A DNA stretch of 64,000 nt from NCBI GenBank assembly GCA_035762345.1, contig DASTPE010000082.1, positions 1 through 64,000 of the forward strand. Direction: 5' to 3'. Shown here one piece after another: positions 1 to 9,971 of this stretch; the stretch's first letter is position 1; every line of letters starts with the position of its first letter. The position numbers were made by a program, and so were the translations under genes. The notes below the pieces were generated by a model. It searched no databases and had not been told where the DNA came from. It saw only the letters and a program-made list of their open reading frames with translations. Source of the stretch: SCGC-AG-212-J23 sp035762345. GTDB lineage: Bacteria; Pseudomonadota; Gammaproteobacteria; Burkholderiales; SG8-39.

Positions 1-1
1 G

Positions 2-625
2 ACCGGTGAAGGCCAGCTCGTCGACACGTCCCTCTTTGAAGCAGGTATCCAGCAGATGTACTGGCAGGCGGCGATCTACTTTGCCACCGGCGAGCCGCCC
101 GGCCCGACCGGCTCGGCCCACATCCTCTCGGCGCCCTACCAGGCGTTCCGCGCCTCCGACGGCTGGCTCACGATTGGCGGCGCGAACCAGGCGAACTGGG
201 AACGCCTGGTGCGCGTGCTGAATGCACCGGAACTCCTTAAGGATGCCCGCTTCGCCAGCAACGCCGAGCGGATGAAGAATCTCGACGCGCTCACCAAAGT
301 GCTGAACTCGAAGATTTCTCCTTGGAAGAAGAGCGACCTGATCCCCGCGCTCGAGGCAGCCGCGGTGCCGTGCGGGCCGATTAATTCGATCGCGGACGTG
401 GCCGCAGACCCGCAGGCGCTTGCGCGGGAGATGGTGGTCGAGCTCGAGCATCCGCGCGCCGGCCGAACGCGCGCGCTCGGATTGCCGGTCAAGCTTTCCC
501 GCACGCCGGGCAAAGTTGCGCGGCCGGCGCCGACTTTCGGCCAGCACACTCGCGAGGTGCTTGCGGAATTCGGCTTTTGTGCTGCGGAGATCGACACCCT
601 GTACGCGGCAAAAGCGATAGCCTAG
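2..625 (+). CDS. CaiB/BaiF family CoA-transferase, C-terminal part (5' end outside window)
   Basis: Class III CoA-transferases move CoA between carboxylic acids through an aspartyl-CoA thioester. The frame is open from base 2 and ends at TAG 623-625, so about 207 C-terminal residues are visible and the N-terminal half with the catalytic Asp lies off the window. The visible part has family hallmarks: TGEGQLVDTSLFEA near the start, a YQAF/DGW block, an AVPCGPIN motif and a final FGQHTREVL motif. It shares the CGPIN and GQHT-EVL motifs with the second CoA-transferase at 6228-7451 on the other strand. The dppD-like gene starts 4 nt later, so the two are probably co-transcribed. Substrate unknown. 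Confidence 0.9.
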   Translation, partial: TGEGQLVDTSLFEAGIQQMYWQAAIYFATGEPPGPTGSAHILSAPYQAFRASDGWLTIGGANQANWERLVRVLNAPELLKDARFASNAERMKNLDALTKVLNSKISPWKKSDLIPALEAAAVPCGPINSIADVAADPQALAREMVVELEHPRAGRTRALGLPVKLSRTPGKVARPAPTFGQHTREVLAEFGFCAAEIDTLYAAKAIA

Positions 626-629
626 GACC

Positions 630-1615
630 GTGGCGACCCTGCTGGAAGTGCGTGGCCTCAAGACGACCTTCATGACCACCGCCGGGCCGGTACGCGCGGT
701 GGACGGTGTGTCGTGGGACGTCGCCGAAGGCGAGACCGTGGCGCTGGTGGGCGAATCGGGCTGCGGCAAATCGGTGTCGGCGTTGAGCATCATGCGCCTG
801 GTCGCCGAGCCCGCCGGCCGCATCGAAGCCGGAGAAATCATTTACAAAGGGCGCGATCTGCTCAAGCTCAGCGAAGCCGAGATGCAGCACGTGCGCGGAC
901 GCGAGATCGCCATGGTGTTCCAGGAGCCGATGACTTCGCTGAACCCCGTGTTGTCGATCGGACGCCAGCTCACCGAGGGCCTCGAGATTCACATGAACAT
1001 GGCCCCGGCGCAGGCGCGCGCGCGCGCGATCGAACTCCTTGGCATGGTCGGCATCCCGGACCCGGAGCGTCGGCTCGCGCAGTACCCGCACCACTTCAGC
1101 GGCGGCATGCGCCAGCGAATGATGATTGCCATGGCGCTTGCCTGTAACCCTTCACTCATTCTTGCCGACGAGCCGACCACCGCGCTCGACGTCACGATCC
1201 AGGCGCAGATTCTCGAACTCATGCGCGACCTCGCGCGCCGGCTGGGCGTCGCGATGCTCATCATCACGCACAACCTCGGCGTGGTGGCGCGCTATGCCGA
1301 CCGCGTGAACGTCATGTACGCAGGGCGCATCATCGAGCAGGCGGCCGCCCGGGAGATCTACGCCAGCCCGCGCCATCCTTATACGCTCGGGCTCTTGCGC
1401 TCGGTGCCCCGCTTGGACGAGCCGCGGCGCGCACGCCTCGACCCGATCCAGGGTCAGCCGCCCGACCTAACTCGCCTGCCGCCAGGCTGCGCGTTCGCAC
1501 CGCGCTGCGCCTATCGCGTCGAGCGCTGCAGCGAGGCGCCGTCGCTTGTCGAGGTCGGCGCGGGGCACACGTCCGCGTGCTGGGAAGCGAAGCGACTCGT
1601 CAAGGAGCTCGCCGC

Positions 1616-1619
<4 letters not shown>
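630..1619 (+). CDS. Peptide/nickel-type ABC transporter ATP-binding protein (DppD/OppD-like)
   Basis: Cytoplasmic ATPase of an ABC importer, 329 aa. Walker A GESGCGKS is at residues 41-48, the signature is FSGGMRQRM and Walker B is LILADEPTTALD. The C-terminal oligopeptide-transporter extension with clustered cysteines (GCAFAPRCAYRVERC) is typical of DppD/OppD. The start is GTG at 630, four bases after the preceding stop. The 3' end overlaps the next ATPase by GTGA. Together with the dppF-like ATPase, binding protein and two permeases it makes a complete five-gene importer. Whether it carries peptides or another solute cannot be told from sequence. Confidence 0.93.
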
Positions 1620-2590
<971 letters not shown>

Positions 2591-2654
2591 CGCGTTAAGT
2601 CTCGCTTAAGTTTCCCGAGAGCACCGTTGCGGCGTCGCTGCAGTGCAGAAACGC

Positions 2655-2686
2655 TTGACACGCGGTCGCCGTCCCCCTTCTACTAA
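2655..2686 (+). promoter_or_regulatory. Tentative promoter before the ABC binding-protein gene
   Basis: The 162-nt gap between the ATPase gene and the binding-protein gene holds a perfect -35 hexamer TTGACA at 2655-2660. The best -10 is TACTAA at 2681-2686, but the 20-nt spacer is long. A strong purine-rich ribosome site (GGAGGAGGAGG, about 2736-2746) lies just before the ATG at 2753. An internal promoter that boosts the abundant binding protein would be usual for such operons. The -10 assignment is weak. Confidence 0.3.
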
Positions 2687-2752
2687 CCGGGCCCAAACAA
2701 GACCCCGCTCGAAGGGCAAACTGCAATCTGGAATGGAGGAGGAGGCTTACTG

Positions 2753-4333
2753 ATGAAACTCGTGCATTGGCTCGTCCTATTGGCAGGCGCGCTGCTGCTA
2801 GCGCCTGCGCAGGCGCAGCGTACCGGCGGCGAACTCGTCTTTCCCGTACCCTCGGAACCGCCGTCCTACGACGGCCACCGCGAAGAGACGTTCGGCCTGA
2901 TTCATCCCATCGCGCCGTTCTACAACACGCTGCTGCGCGTTGACCCGAACGAGAAAAGCGGCACCAAGCCCTACCCCTCGCTCGCGGAGAGCTGGACCGT
3001 TTCCCCGGACGGCAAGACTTACACCTTCAAGCTGCGCAAGGGCGTGAAGTTTCATGACGGCTCGGAGATGACCTCGCGCGATGTGAAAGCCTCCTATGAC
3101 AAGATCATTTTTCCGCCTGCGGGGGTTGGTTCGACGCGCAAGGGCCAGTACGCCGATGTGGAGAAGGTCGAAGCGCCCGATCCGCTTACGGTGGTGTTCC
3201 AGCTGAAAGAGAAGTCGGGCTCGTTCATCGCCTCGCTGCTGTCGCCGTATAACTTCATCTACAAGGCCGACATCCTCGCGAAGGACATGCACTGGTACGA
3301 GAAGAACATCATGGGCACCGGCCCGTTCACCTTTGTCGAGCACGTCAAGGGCTCGCATGTGGTCGGCAAGAAGAATCCCAATTACTGGGACAAAGGCAAA
3401 CCCTACCTCGACGGCTTCCGCGCCATCTTCATGAGCTCGTCGGCAGCGCAGGTGGCCGCGGTGCGCGGCGAGCGCGCACACATCCAGTTTCGCGGCTTCA
3501 CGCCCAAAGACCGCGACACGTTGCTGGAGTCGCTCGGCAACAAGATCACGGTGCAGGAATCGCCGTGGGACTGCATCCTGCTCGTAGCGATCAACCATGA
3601 GAAGAAGCCCTTCGACGACAAGCGCGTGCGCAAGGCGCTGACGCTGGCGCTCGACCGCCATGGCGGCTCGAAGGCGCTATCGCAGATCGCGATCGTCAAG
3701 GAAGTGGCGGGCGTGCAGGTGCCGGGGACTCCGTACGCAACCCCGCCCGAGGAGCTGAACAAGCTCGCCGGCTACTGGACCGACGCCGAGAAGTCGCGCG
3801 CCGAGGCGCGGCGTCTGCTCAAGGAAGCCGGCGTTCCCGAGGGCTTCCAGTTCACATTCAAGAACCGCGGCATCCCGATGCCGTATGAGCCGCTCGGCGT
3901 ATGGATGATCGACCAGTGGCGTCGCGTCGGCCTGAACGTCAAGCAAGAGGTCATCGAGGCCGCCGCCTACTTCGGCGTCATCCGCAAGGGCGACTTCGAG
4001 GCGGCGATGGACTTCCAGTGCGGCTATATCGTCGAGCCCGACCTCGACATGTATAAGTTCCTGTCAACCGACCGCAATCCGGCGAACTACGGGCGCTACA
4101 AGGACCCGGTGCTCGACCAGCTCTACGATCAGCAGAGCCGCGAGACCAGCGTCGAGAAGAGGAAGCAGATCGTGCGCCAGTTCGAGAAGCGGCTGCTCGA
4201 CGAGGAAGCGCACTATCTGATGACACTGCAGTGGCATCGCATCATCCCGCACTCGTCGAAGGTGAAGGGCTGGACCATCACGCCGAGCCACTACCTCAAC
4301 AACACGCTCGACACAGTCTGGCTCGCCGAGTGA
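2753..4333 (+). CDS. Extracellular solute-binding protein, family 5 (peptide/nickel type)
   Basis: Periplasmic receptor of the importer, 526 aa, the usual size for SBP_bac_5. A signal peptide covers about residues 1-21 (MKLVHWLVLLAGALLLAPAQAQ, cleavage after AQA). The family region YPSLAESWTVSPDGKTYTFKLRKGVKFHDG follows, then the GTGPF and PNYWDKG blocks. The start has a strong ribosome site. It sits between the two ATPases and the two permeases of the same system. Its location between two CoA-transferase genes hints at an organic-acid or acyl substrate, but that is only context. Confidence 0.93.
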   Translation: MKLVHWLVLLAGALLLAPAQAQRTGGELVFPVPSEPPSYDGHREETFGLIHPIAPFYNTLLRVDPNEKSGTKPYPSLAESWTVSPDGKTYTFKLRKGVKFHDGSEMTSRDVKASYDKIIFPPAGVGSTRKGQYADVEKVEAPDPLTVVFQLKEKSGSFIASLLSPYNFIYKADILAKDMHWYEKNIMGTGPFTFVEHVKGSHVVGKKNPNYWDKGKPYLDGFRAIFMSSSAAQVAAVRGERAHIQFRGFTPKDRDTLLESLGNKITVQESPWDCILLVAINHEKKPFDDKRVRKALTLALDRHGGSKALSQIAIVKEVAGVQVPGTPYATPPEELNKLAGYWTDAEKSRAEARRLLKEAGVPEGFQFTFKNRGIPMPYEPLGVWMIDQWRRVGLNVKQEVIEAAAYFGVIRKGDFEAAMDFQCGYIVEPDLDMYKFLSTDRNPANYGRYKDPVLDQLYDQQSRETSVEKRKQIVRQFEKRLLDEEAHYLMTLQWHRIIPHSSKVKGWTITPSHYLNNTLDTVWLAE

Positions 4334-4345
4334 GCCCATAGGGCG

Positions 4346-5302
4346 ATGGGCGCCTACATCCTCAAGCGGCTGTTGGCGATGGTCCCAACGCTGCTTGGGG
4401 TGGCGGTGCTCATCTTCATCCTGCTGCGCGTCGTTCCGGGCGACGTGGTCGAAGCACGCTTCCTGACCCAGGGGAGCCAGTTCCAGTCGCAGGAGCTGAT
4501 GGACATCGAAAGGAAGAAGCTCGGCCTCGACCAGCCGCTGTGGAAGCAGTTCACCAGCTGGATGGGCGGCGTGCTGCAGCTGGACTTCGGCCTTTCGATG
4601 TGGACCGGCTCGCCGATCACCGAGGAGATCAAGCTGCGCTTCGCGCTGTCGCTGCAGCTCGCCATCATGGCGAGCCTGATCGCGCAGCTGCTCGCGATCC
4701 CGCTCGGCATCCTTGCGGCGATCAAGCAGGATACCTGGGTGGACTACGTGGTGCGCGTGTTCTCGATCGCGGGCCTCGCCACGCCGTCATTCTGGCTCGG
4801 CATCCTCATGATCCTCACCATGCTGATCGTGTTCAAGTGGGTGCCGCCGATGGTGTTCACGCCGCTTTGGGTGGATCCCTGGCAGAACCTGCAGCAGCTG
4901 ATCTGGCCGGCGCTCGCGGTCGGCTACCGCTATTCCGCGGTCGGCACACGCATGATGCGCTCCGCCATGCTGGAAGTGCTGCGCGAGGATTACATCCGCA
5001 CGGCGCGCGCCAAGGGATTGTGGCTGAAGCTGATCCTCGCGCGCCACGCGCTCAAGAACGCGATCCTGCCGGTGCTCACCGTCATGAGCCTGGAGTTCGC
5101 CTTCCTGCTCGGCGGCCTGGTGGTGACCGAGCAGGTGTTCAACCTGAACGGCCTGGGGATGCTGTTCGTGGAGGCGATCGCGCACCGCGATTACACGCTC
5201 ACCCAGGCGCTCGTGATGCTGGTGGCGACCTTTTTCCTGGTAGTGAACTTTTTCGTCGACATCGCGTACGCCTGGATCGATCCGCGCATCCGGTACAGAT
5301 GA
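4346..5302 (+). CDS. ABC transporter permease (DppB/OppB-like)
   Basis: Inner-membrane permease, 318 aa, with about six membrane segments; the first is at residues 9-30. The N-terminal MGAYILKRLLAMVPTLLGVAVLIFIL and the RVVPGD motif are typical of DppB. The cytoplasmic EAA loop that docks the ATPase reads EVLREDYIRTARAKG, followed by LKNAILPVLT. The gene starts 12 nt after the binding-protein stop and is followed 15 nt later by the second permease, with which it should form a heterodimer. Confidence 0.93.
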   Translation: MGAYILKRLLAMVPTLLGVAVLIFILLRVVPGDVVEARFLTQGSQFQSQELMDIERKKLGLDQPLWKQFTSWMGGVLQLDFGLSMWTGSPITEEIKLRFALSLQLAIMASLIAQLLAIPLGILAAIKQDTWVDYVVRVFSIAGLATPSFWLGILMILTMLIVFKWVPPMVFTPLWVDPWQNLQQLIWPALAVGYRYSAVGTRMMRSAMLEVLREDYIRTARAKGLWLKLILARHALKNAILPVLTVMSLEFAFLLGGLVVTEQVFNLNGLGMLFVEAIAHRDYTLTQALVMLVATFFLVVNFFVDIAYAWIDPRIRYR

Positions 5303-5317
5303 AATGACGCTTGCGCT

Positions 5318-6211
5318 ATGGCCGTTACTCCGCAAACCGTTGAGCAACTGACCCGCGCGCCACGCGCGCGCTGGATCTCGGCGGTCGTCGATTTCGTGCG
5401 GCGGCGTCCGCTCGGCGCCATCGGCGGCGTCATCATCCTGATCATGGTGGTGCTCGCGGCGACGGCGGGATGGATAGCGCCCTACGATCCGCTGGAAACA
5501 GACTACGCGGCGATGATCTCGGCGCCAAGCGCGGTGCACTGGCTCGGGACCGACGCGTTCGGCCGCGACGTCCTGTCGCGCATCATCTACGGCTCGCGTA
5601 CGGCGCTGCTGGTCGGCCTGGGCGCCTCGCTTCTCGGCGCCGTCCTCGGTTCCCTGATCGGCGTGGCGAGCGCCTACTTCGGCGGGCGAGTCGACCTGAT
5701 CGTGCAGCGAATCATGGACGTCTTCTTCGCTTTCCCGGTGATCATCCTCGCGCTCGCCGTCGTCGCGGTGCTCGGTACTGGCCCGGAAAACGTAATCCTC
5801 GCGATCGCAACGCCGATGGTGCCGCGTTGCGCGCGCGTCGTACGCGCAAGCGCGCTGGCCGTGCGCGAGATGCCGTACGTCGACGCCGCCCGCGCATCCG
5901 GCTTCGGCCATCGCCGCATCATCTTGCGCCATATGCTGCCCAACGTCATGGCGCCCATCCTCATCATGGCGACCGCGTTTCTCGGCGAGGCGATCCTGCT
6001 CGAAGCGTCGCTGTCGTTCCTCGGCCTGGGCGTTCAGGAGCCGACCGCCGCTTGGGGACTGATGCTGCGCGGCGCGGCGGTCGAGTTCGCCGAAACGGCG
6101 CCGTGGATGGCGATCTTCCCCGGGCTTGCCATCAGCCTCGGGGTGTTCGGCTTCAACCTCTTCGGCGACTCGCTGCGCGACGCGCTCGATCCGCGTCTTC
6201 GCACACAGTAA
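5318..6211 (+). CDS. ABC transporter permease (DppC/OppC-like)
   Basis: Second permease subunit, 297 aa. It has the DppC-type N-terminal cytoplasmic segment, a first membrane helix near residues 34-52, and the LGTDAFGRDVLSRIIYGSR motif that precedes the transporter core. The EAA loop is MPYVDAARASGFGHRRIILRHMLPN. The C-terminal motif GDSLRDALDPR is the family ending. It closes the importer operon and converges on the minus-strand CoA-transferase gene 16 nt away; no clear terminator is visible between them. Confidence 0.93.
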   Translation: MAVTPQTVEQLTRAPRARWISAVVDFVRRRPLGAIGGVIILIMVVLAATAGWIAPYDPLETDYAAMISAPSAVHWLGTDAFGRDVLSRIIYGSRTALLVGLGASLLGAVLGSLIGVASAYFGGRVDLIVQRIMDVFFAFPVIILALAVVAVLGTGPENVILAIATPMVPRCARVVRASALAVREMPYVDAARASGFGHRRIILRHMLPNVMAPILIMATAFLGEAILLEASLSFLGLGVQEPTAAWGLMLRGAAVEFAETAPWMAIFPGLAISLGVFGFNLFGDSLRDALDPRLRTQ

Positions 6212-6227
6212 AGAGCCGCTAAACGCG

Positions 6228-7451
6228 CTACACGATTCCCGCGGAACGTAGCGCAGCGATCTCCGACGCAGTCTTATCGAGCAGGCTCATTAGAACTTCG
6301 TCGGTGTGCTGCCCCAGGCTCGGCGGTGGCATTTGGTGATCGACCGGTGTTTTCGAGAATCGCATGGGGCTTCGCACGAGCGATACGCTTCCGGCGCCCG
6401 GGTGCGCGAGCTCCATTCTCAGCCCGCGCGCGAGCGCCTGCGGCTCGCTGAAGACCTGAGCGAGATCGTTGATCGGCCCGCACGGCACGCCTGCAGCTTC
6501 GAGCCGTGCGATCCATTCTTTGGTGGAGCTTTTCAAGAAGACTTCGTTCAGCAGCCGGGTCAGCTCGATGCGGTTCTCAACGCGCTTGCCGTTGCTCGCG
6601 AAGCGAGGATCATCGGCGAGCGCCAAGCAGCCGGCCATCTCGCAGAACTTGCGGAACAGGTTGTCGTTGCCGCAGGCGAGGATGAGGCTCCCGTCGAGGG
6701 TACGGAACACCTGGTAGGGAGCGATATTCGGGTGGTCGTTGCCGAGGCGCCCGGGAGGCTTGCCTGTCGCCAGGTAATTTCCGCCCTGATTGGCGAGCAC
6801 CGCGACGAGTGAATCGAACAGCGCCAAATCGAGGTGCTGGCCGACGCCGGTCTTCGCGCGATGCGCGAGAGCGGCGCAGACTGCGATGCTCGCGTACATG
6901 CCGGTAATCAGATCGGCAATCGGAATGCCGGCTTTCTGCGGCCCTCCGCCCGGACGGTCGTCGCGCTCGCCGGTGATGCTCATCAGCCCGCCCATGCCCT
7001 GGATCATGAAGTCGTAGCCCGGCCGTTCGCGCCATGGGCCCGTATGTCCGAAGCCGGTTACGGAGCAGTAGATTAGGCCGGGGTTCGTTTCGCGCAGCTG
7101 CGGGTAGCCAAGCCCGTAGCGGTCGAGGTCGCCGAACTTGAAATTCTCGAGAAGAACATCGCATTTCGCTGCCAGCTCTCGCGCGATCGCCTGGCCGCGC
7201 GGATGCGCGAGGTCGAGCGTGAGCGATTTCTTGCCTCGGTTGGCGCAGGCGAAGTACGCCGACTCCGAGGTGTCGCGGCCCTGCGCGTCCTTGAGCCAGG
7301 GCGGCCCGAACGCGCGCGAGTCGTCGCCTTTGTTGGGACGCTCGAGCTTGATGACCTCCGCGCCCAGGTCAGCCAGGTTCTGCGCGGCCCATGGACCCGC
7401 CAGCACGCGCGTCATGTCAAGAACACGAACTCCGTCGAGGGGCCCCGGCAT
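6228..7451 (-). CDS. CaiB/BaiF family CoA-transferase
   Basis: Complete class III CoA-transferase, 407 aa. N-terminal LDGVRVLDMTRVLAGPWAAQ and the ADLGAEVIKLERP motif are classic. The expected catalytic aspartate is D147 in the PGYDFMIQGMGG block. The C-terminal CGPIND and LGQHTDEVL motifs match the partial paralogue at the left edge. I chose ATG 7451 because an upstream extension has non-family, Arg/Ser-rich sequence. The gene stands alone on the minus strand and converges with the ABC importer. The CoA donor and acceptor cannot be predicted. Confidence 0.92.
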   Translation of the reverse strand: MPGPLDGVRVLDMTRVLAGPWAAQNLADLGAEVIKLERPNKGDDSRAFGPPWLKDAQGRDTSESAYFACANRGKKSLTLDLAHPRGQAIARELAAKCDVLLENFKFGDLDRYGLGYPQLRETNPGLIYCSVTGFGHTGPWRERPGYDFMIQGMGGLMSITGERDDRPGGGPQKAGIPIADLITGMYASIAVCAALAHRAKTGVGQHLDLALFDSLVAVLANQGGNYLATGKPPGRLGNDHPNIAPYQVFRTLDGSLILACGNDNLFRKFCEMAGCLALADDPRFASNGKRVENRIELTRLLNEVFLKSSTKEWIARLEAAGVPCGPINDLAQVFSEPQALARGLRMELAHPGAGSVSLVRSPMRFSKTPVDHQMPPPSLGQHTDEVLMSLLDKTASEIAALRSAGIV

Positions 7452-7503
7452 CGGGCCGCAGTCTACTTGACGGTGATGTTGTTGTGCACGCTGCGCACGC
7501 CGT

Positions 7504-7707
7504 TCACGGTTTCTCGTACTCTTCGCGCGCCGCGAGGTATTCGGTCGGTGAGAGCTGGCGATCCCCGTTGACGTCGAACTGCACGAAGCGCTTGTAAATT
7601 TCCTGGTCCGCGAGCGCTTCGACCCACGACAGGTAGCCGTCGCCGTTGCGATCGAGCGCAGGGAAGCCGGGCGGTTGCGCAAGCGCCGCCGCGCCATGGT
7701 CCGGCAC
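7504..7707 (-). CDS. Small EF-hand protein
   Basis: A 67-residue frame from GTG 7707 with two recognisable EF-hand loops: DRNGDGYLSWVE (residues about 19-30) and DVNGDRQLSPTE (about 45-56). Both have Asp, Asn/Asp and Gly at the expected Ca2+-ligand positions, and the second has Arg at the sixth loop position. No signal peptide is visible from this start. The gene lies 39 nt downstream of, and in the same frame as, the TGA of the HAD phosphatase gene, with only sense codons between. It may be the last gene of the regulator-glpD operon. The start is uncertain; no clear ribosome site is seen. Confidence 0.55.
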   Translation of the reverse strand: MPDHGAAALAQPPGFPALDRNGDGYLSWVEALADQEIYKRFVQFDVNGDRQLSPTEYLAAREEYEKP

Positions 7708-7746
7708 GCTCAGCCCGCGTCGCGGGCCTATGACGCGAGTCGCACC

Positions 7747-8523
7747 TCAGCGACGCAGGAGGTGCTCGGCGAGCTCGGCGAACCCCGCACCGGATGCCGC
7801 GTGCGTCACGTATTTTGGCGCGTGGGAGAGGTGCAACTCGAACCGCCGGACGTTGGCAACCCCGACCGAGTTTTCGAAAAAGCCGAACATCGACGAGTCG
7901 TTGGGTGAATCCCCGGCGAACACGACCTCGCGGTTTGCGGCGTCGAGGTCCATCGCGTAGCGCTCGGCAAAAAGCCGCCTCGTCATGGCGAGCTTGTCGT
8001 AATCGCCGAACCAACCGTTGACATGGATCGAGCTCACCTTGGCGGTCAGGCCCGCCTCGCGCATCAAGGCAGCGATGCGGCTCGCCGCCTCGAGGGGCAG
8101 CGGCGGCACGTCCTCGCAATAATCGATTGCGAGGTCGGTCTCGCGATAAGGCTGGTCCGAGGCCAGGGCGCAACCCGGCACCGCGGCGACGATGTGCGCA
8201 GCGATCGCGTCCAGGCGCGCGCGCTTCTTTGCCCGGCTTTGCGGATCCTCGCAGAAGCGCTTGTGCAGCCGGTTGCCGCTGTGGAAAAAATAGAAGGCGC
8301 CGTTTTCGCCCACGACGGCGTCCACCGGCCACATCCGTGCGATGTGGTCGCACCACCCCGCCGGACGCCCGGTAACCGGCACCACCCGAAGCCCTCCGCG
8401 CTGCAAACGCTCGAGCGCGCCGTACGCTTGCGCTGTAAGCCGGCCGTGCGTGCTCAAGGTATCGTCGATGTCGACGAGCACCGCGCGCACACCCCGTGCG
8501 TCGAGTTCCGCAACCGGTCTCAT
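7747..8523 (-). CDS. HAD-superfamily (type IIB, Cof-like) hydrolase, probable sugar- or glycerol-phosphate phosphatase
   Basis: A 258-residue HAD phosphatase. Motif I is VDIDDTLSTHG (nucleophile and acid Asp), motif II is the Thr in VPVTGRPAG, and motif IV is FAGDSPNDSSM. The region DAVVGENGAFYF is typical of IIB members that act on phosphorylated sugars or glycerates. ATG 8523 overlaps the glpD stop (ATGA), so translation is probably coupled. Placement after glpD suggests a role in glycerol-phosphate metabolism; that is inference. The substrate is not predictable. Confidence 0.88.
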   Translation of the reverse strand: MRPVAELDARGVRAVLVDIDDTLSTHGRLTAQAYGALERLQRGGLRVVPVTGRPAGWCDHIARMWPVDAVVGENGAFYFFHSGNRLHKRFCEDPQSRAKKRARLDAIAAHIVAAVPGCALASDQPYRETDLAIDYCEDVPPLPLEAASRIAALMREAGLTAKVSSIHVNGWFGDYDKLAMTRRLFAERYAMDLDAANREVVFAGDSPNDSSMFGFFENSVGVANVRRFELHLSHAPKYVTHAASGAGFAELAEHLLRR

Positions 8524-9971
8524 CGGCCGACCACCCGCGCGACGCGAGCGCATTGCGCCTCCGTCATGTGCAGGCCGCACTTAGTGCGCCTCCAGAGCAC
8601 GTCCTCAGCCGAGCGCGCCCATTCTCGCTCCATGAAGTGGGCCAATTCGCGCTCGGTTAGCCCTGCGCCAAAGTCCTCGCCAAGCCGCCCATCGCCAAGC
8701 ACCTTTGACGCAGCCGTCCCGTGGCGCCTGAATACGCCCTCCAGCACCGGCGAGGGTATTTGGCGGTAGCGCTCCGCTAGCTCGCGCTTTACCAGCTCTC
8801 GGCTCTCGAAATCGCTGCCAGGAAGCGGGGCCTGTGCCGTCCAGGGCGGCTTGAGTACCGGGAAGTATGGCGCGAGCTTCTCGAGTGCCTGCTCCGCAAG
8901 CCGCCGATAAGTGGTGATCTTGCCCCCGAATACCGAGAGCACCGGTGCTACTCCTGCGTCGTCGTCCACCCGCAAGGTATAGTCGCGCGTGATAGCCGAG
9001 GGATCCGCTGAGCCGTCGTCGTACAGCGGCCGCACGCCCGCGTAGCACCACAGCGCCTCGGAAGGTGTCGGAGCGCGGACGAGATAGCGTCCGAGCGCAT
9101 GGCACAGGTACTCGGCCTCTGCCTCGCTCGCGGTTAGCGCTCCAGGATCGCCGTCGTAGTCGACGTCAGTAGTTCCCACCAGCGTGAACCGATCCTCGAA
9201 CGGAATCATGAAGACAACACGCCCGTCGTCATTCTGCAGTATGAAGGCGTGCTCGCCCTCGTAGAGGCGCGGCAGAACGATATGGCTGCCCTTGACCAGG
9301 CGCACCGAATCGCGCGTCGGCTGTGCGAGATTGCGATTCAGCACCTCCTTGACCCAGGGGCCTGCTGCATTGACGAGCGCGCGCGCCTGCACCACTTCAC
9401 CGCTGGAGAGCTCGGCAGTCCAGGCGCCGTCGCGACGCCATGCGGAAACAAGCTCGGTTCGCGTCAGAATCCGCGCGCCGCGCTGTGCGGCGTCCAGCGC
9501 GTTTGCCACGACGAGGCGCGCGTCATCGACCCGGCAATCCGAGAATACGAAGCCGTGCCTGAGCTCCGGGCGCAGCGCGGATGAATACGGCGGACGGTCG
9601 AGCCTCACCGCCTGTGATCCCGGCAGAAGCGAGCGGCTCGCCAAATGGTCGTACAGGAAGAGCCCGATACGGATCATCCAGCGCGGGCGAAGACCCGGAA
9701 GGTGCGGCGCGACGAAGCGCGTAGGCCAGGTCAGGTGCCCCGCGATGCGCAGCAAGATCTCCCGCTCGGCGAGCGCTTCGGCGACCAACCGAAACTCGAA
9801 CTGTTCGAGATAGCGCAAGCCGCCGTGGATCAGCTTCGAGGATGCAGAGGACGTGGCGCCGGCGAGATCGGCCTTCTCGACCAGGATCACGGAAAGGCCG
9901 CGGCCAGCGGCGTCGCGTGCGATGCCGGCGCCGTTGATGCCGCCGCCAATCACGAGGAGGTCGTGGATCAT
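8520..9971 (-). CDS. glpD: FAD-dependent glycerol-3-phosphate dehydrogenase
   Basis: Membrane-associated flavoenzyme oxidising sn-glycerol 3-phosphate to dihydroxyacetone phosphate and feeding electrons to quinone. At 483 aa it is near the usual size (about 500). The N-terminal FAD motif GGGINGAGIARDAAGRG begins near residue 8. SSKLIHGGLRYLEQFEFRLVAEAL and FGGKITTYRRLAE are GlpD signatures. It overlaps the upstream histidine kinase and the downstream HAD gene by 4 nt each, an unusual operon for glpD, which more often sits with glpF/glpK/glpR. None of those is in the window. Confidence 0.95.
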   Translation of the reverse strand: MIHDLLVIGGGINGAGIARDAAGRGLSVILVEKADLAGATSSASSKLIHGGLRYLEQFEFRLVAEALAEREILLRIAGHLTWPTRFVAPHLPGLRPRWMIRIGLFLYDHLASRSLLPGSQAVRLDRPPYSSALRPELRHGFVFSDCRVDDARLVVANALDAAQRGARILTRTELVSAWRRDGAWTAELSSGEVVQARALVNAAGPWVKEVLNRNLAQPTRDSVRLVKGSHIVLPRLYEGEHAFILQNDDGRVVFMIPFEDRFTLVGTTDVDYDGDPGALTASEAEAEYLCHALGRYLVRAPTPSEALWCYAGVRPLYDDGSADPSAITRDYTLRVDDDAGVAPVLSVFGGKITTYRRLAEQALEKLAPYFPVLKPPWTAQAPLPGSDFESRELVKRELAERYRQIPSPVLEGVFRRHGTAASKVLGDGRLGEDFGAGLTERELAHFMEREWARSAEDVLWRRTKCGLHMTEAQCARVARVVGR

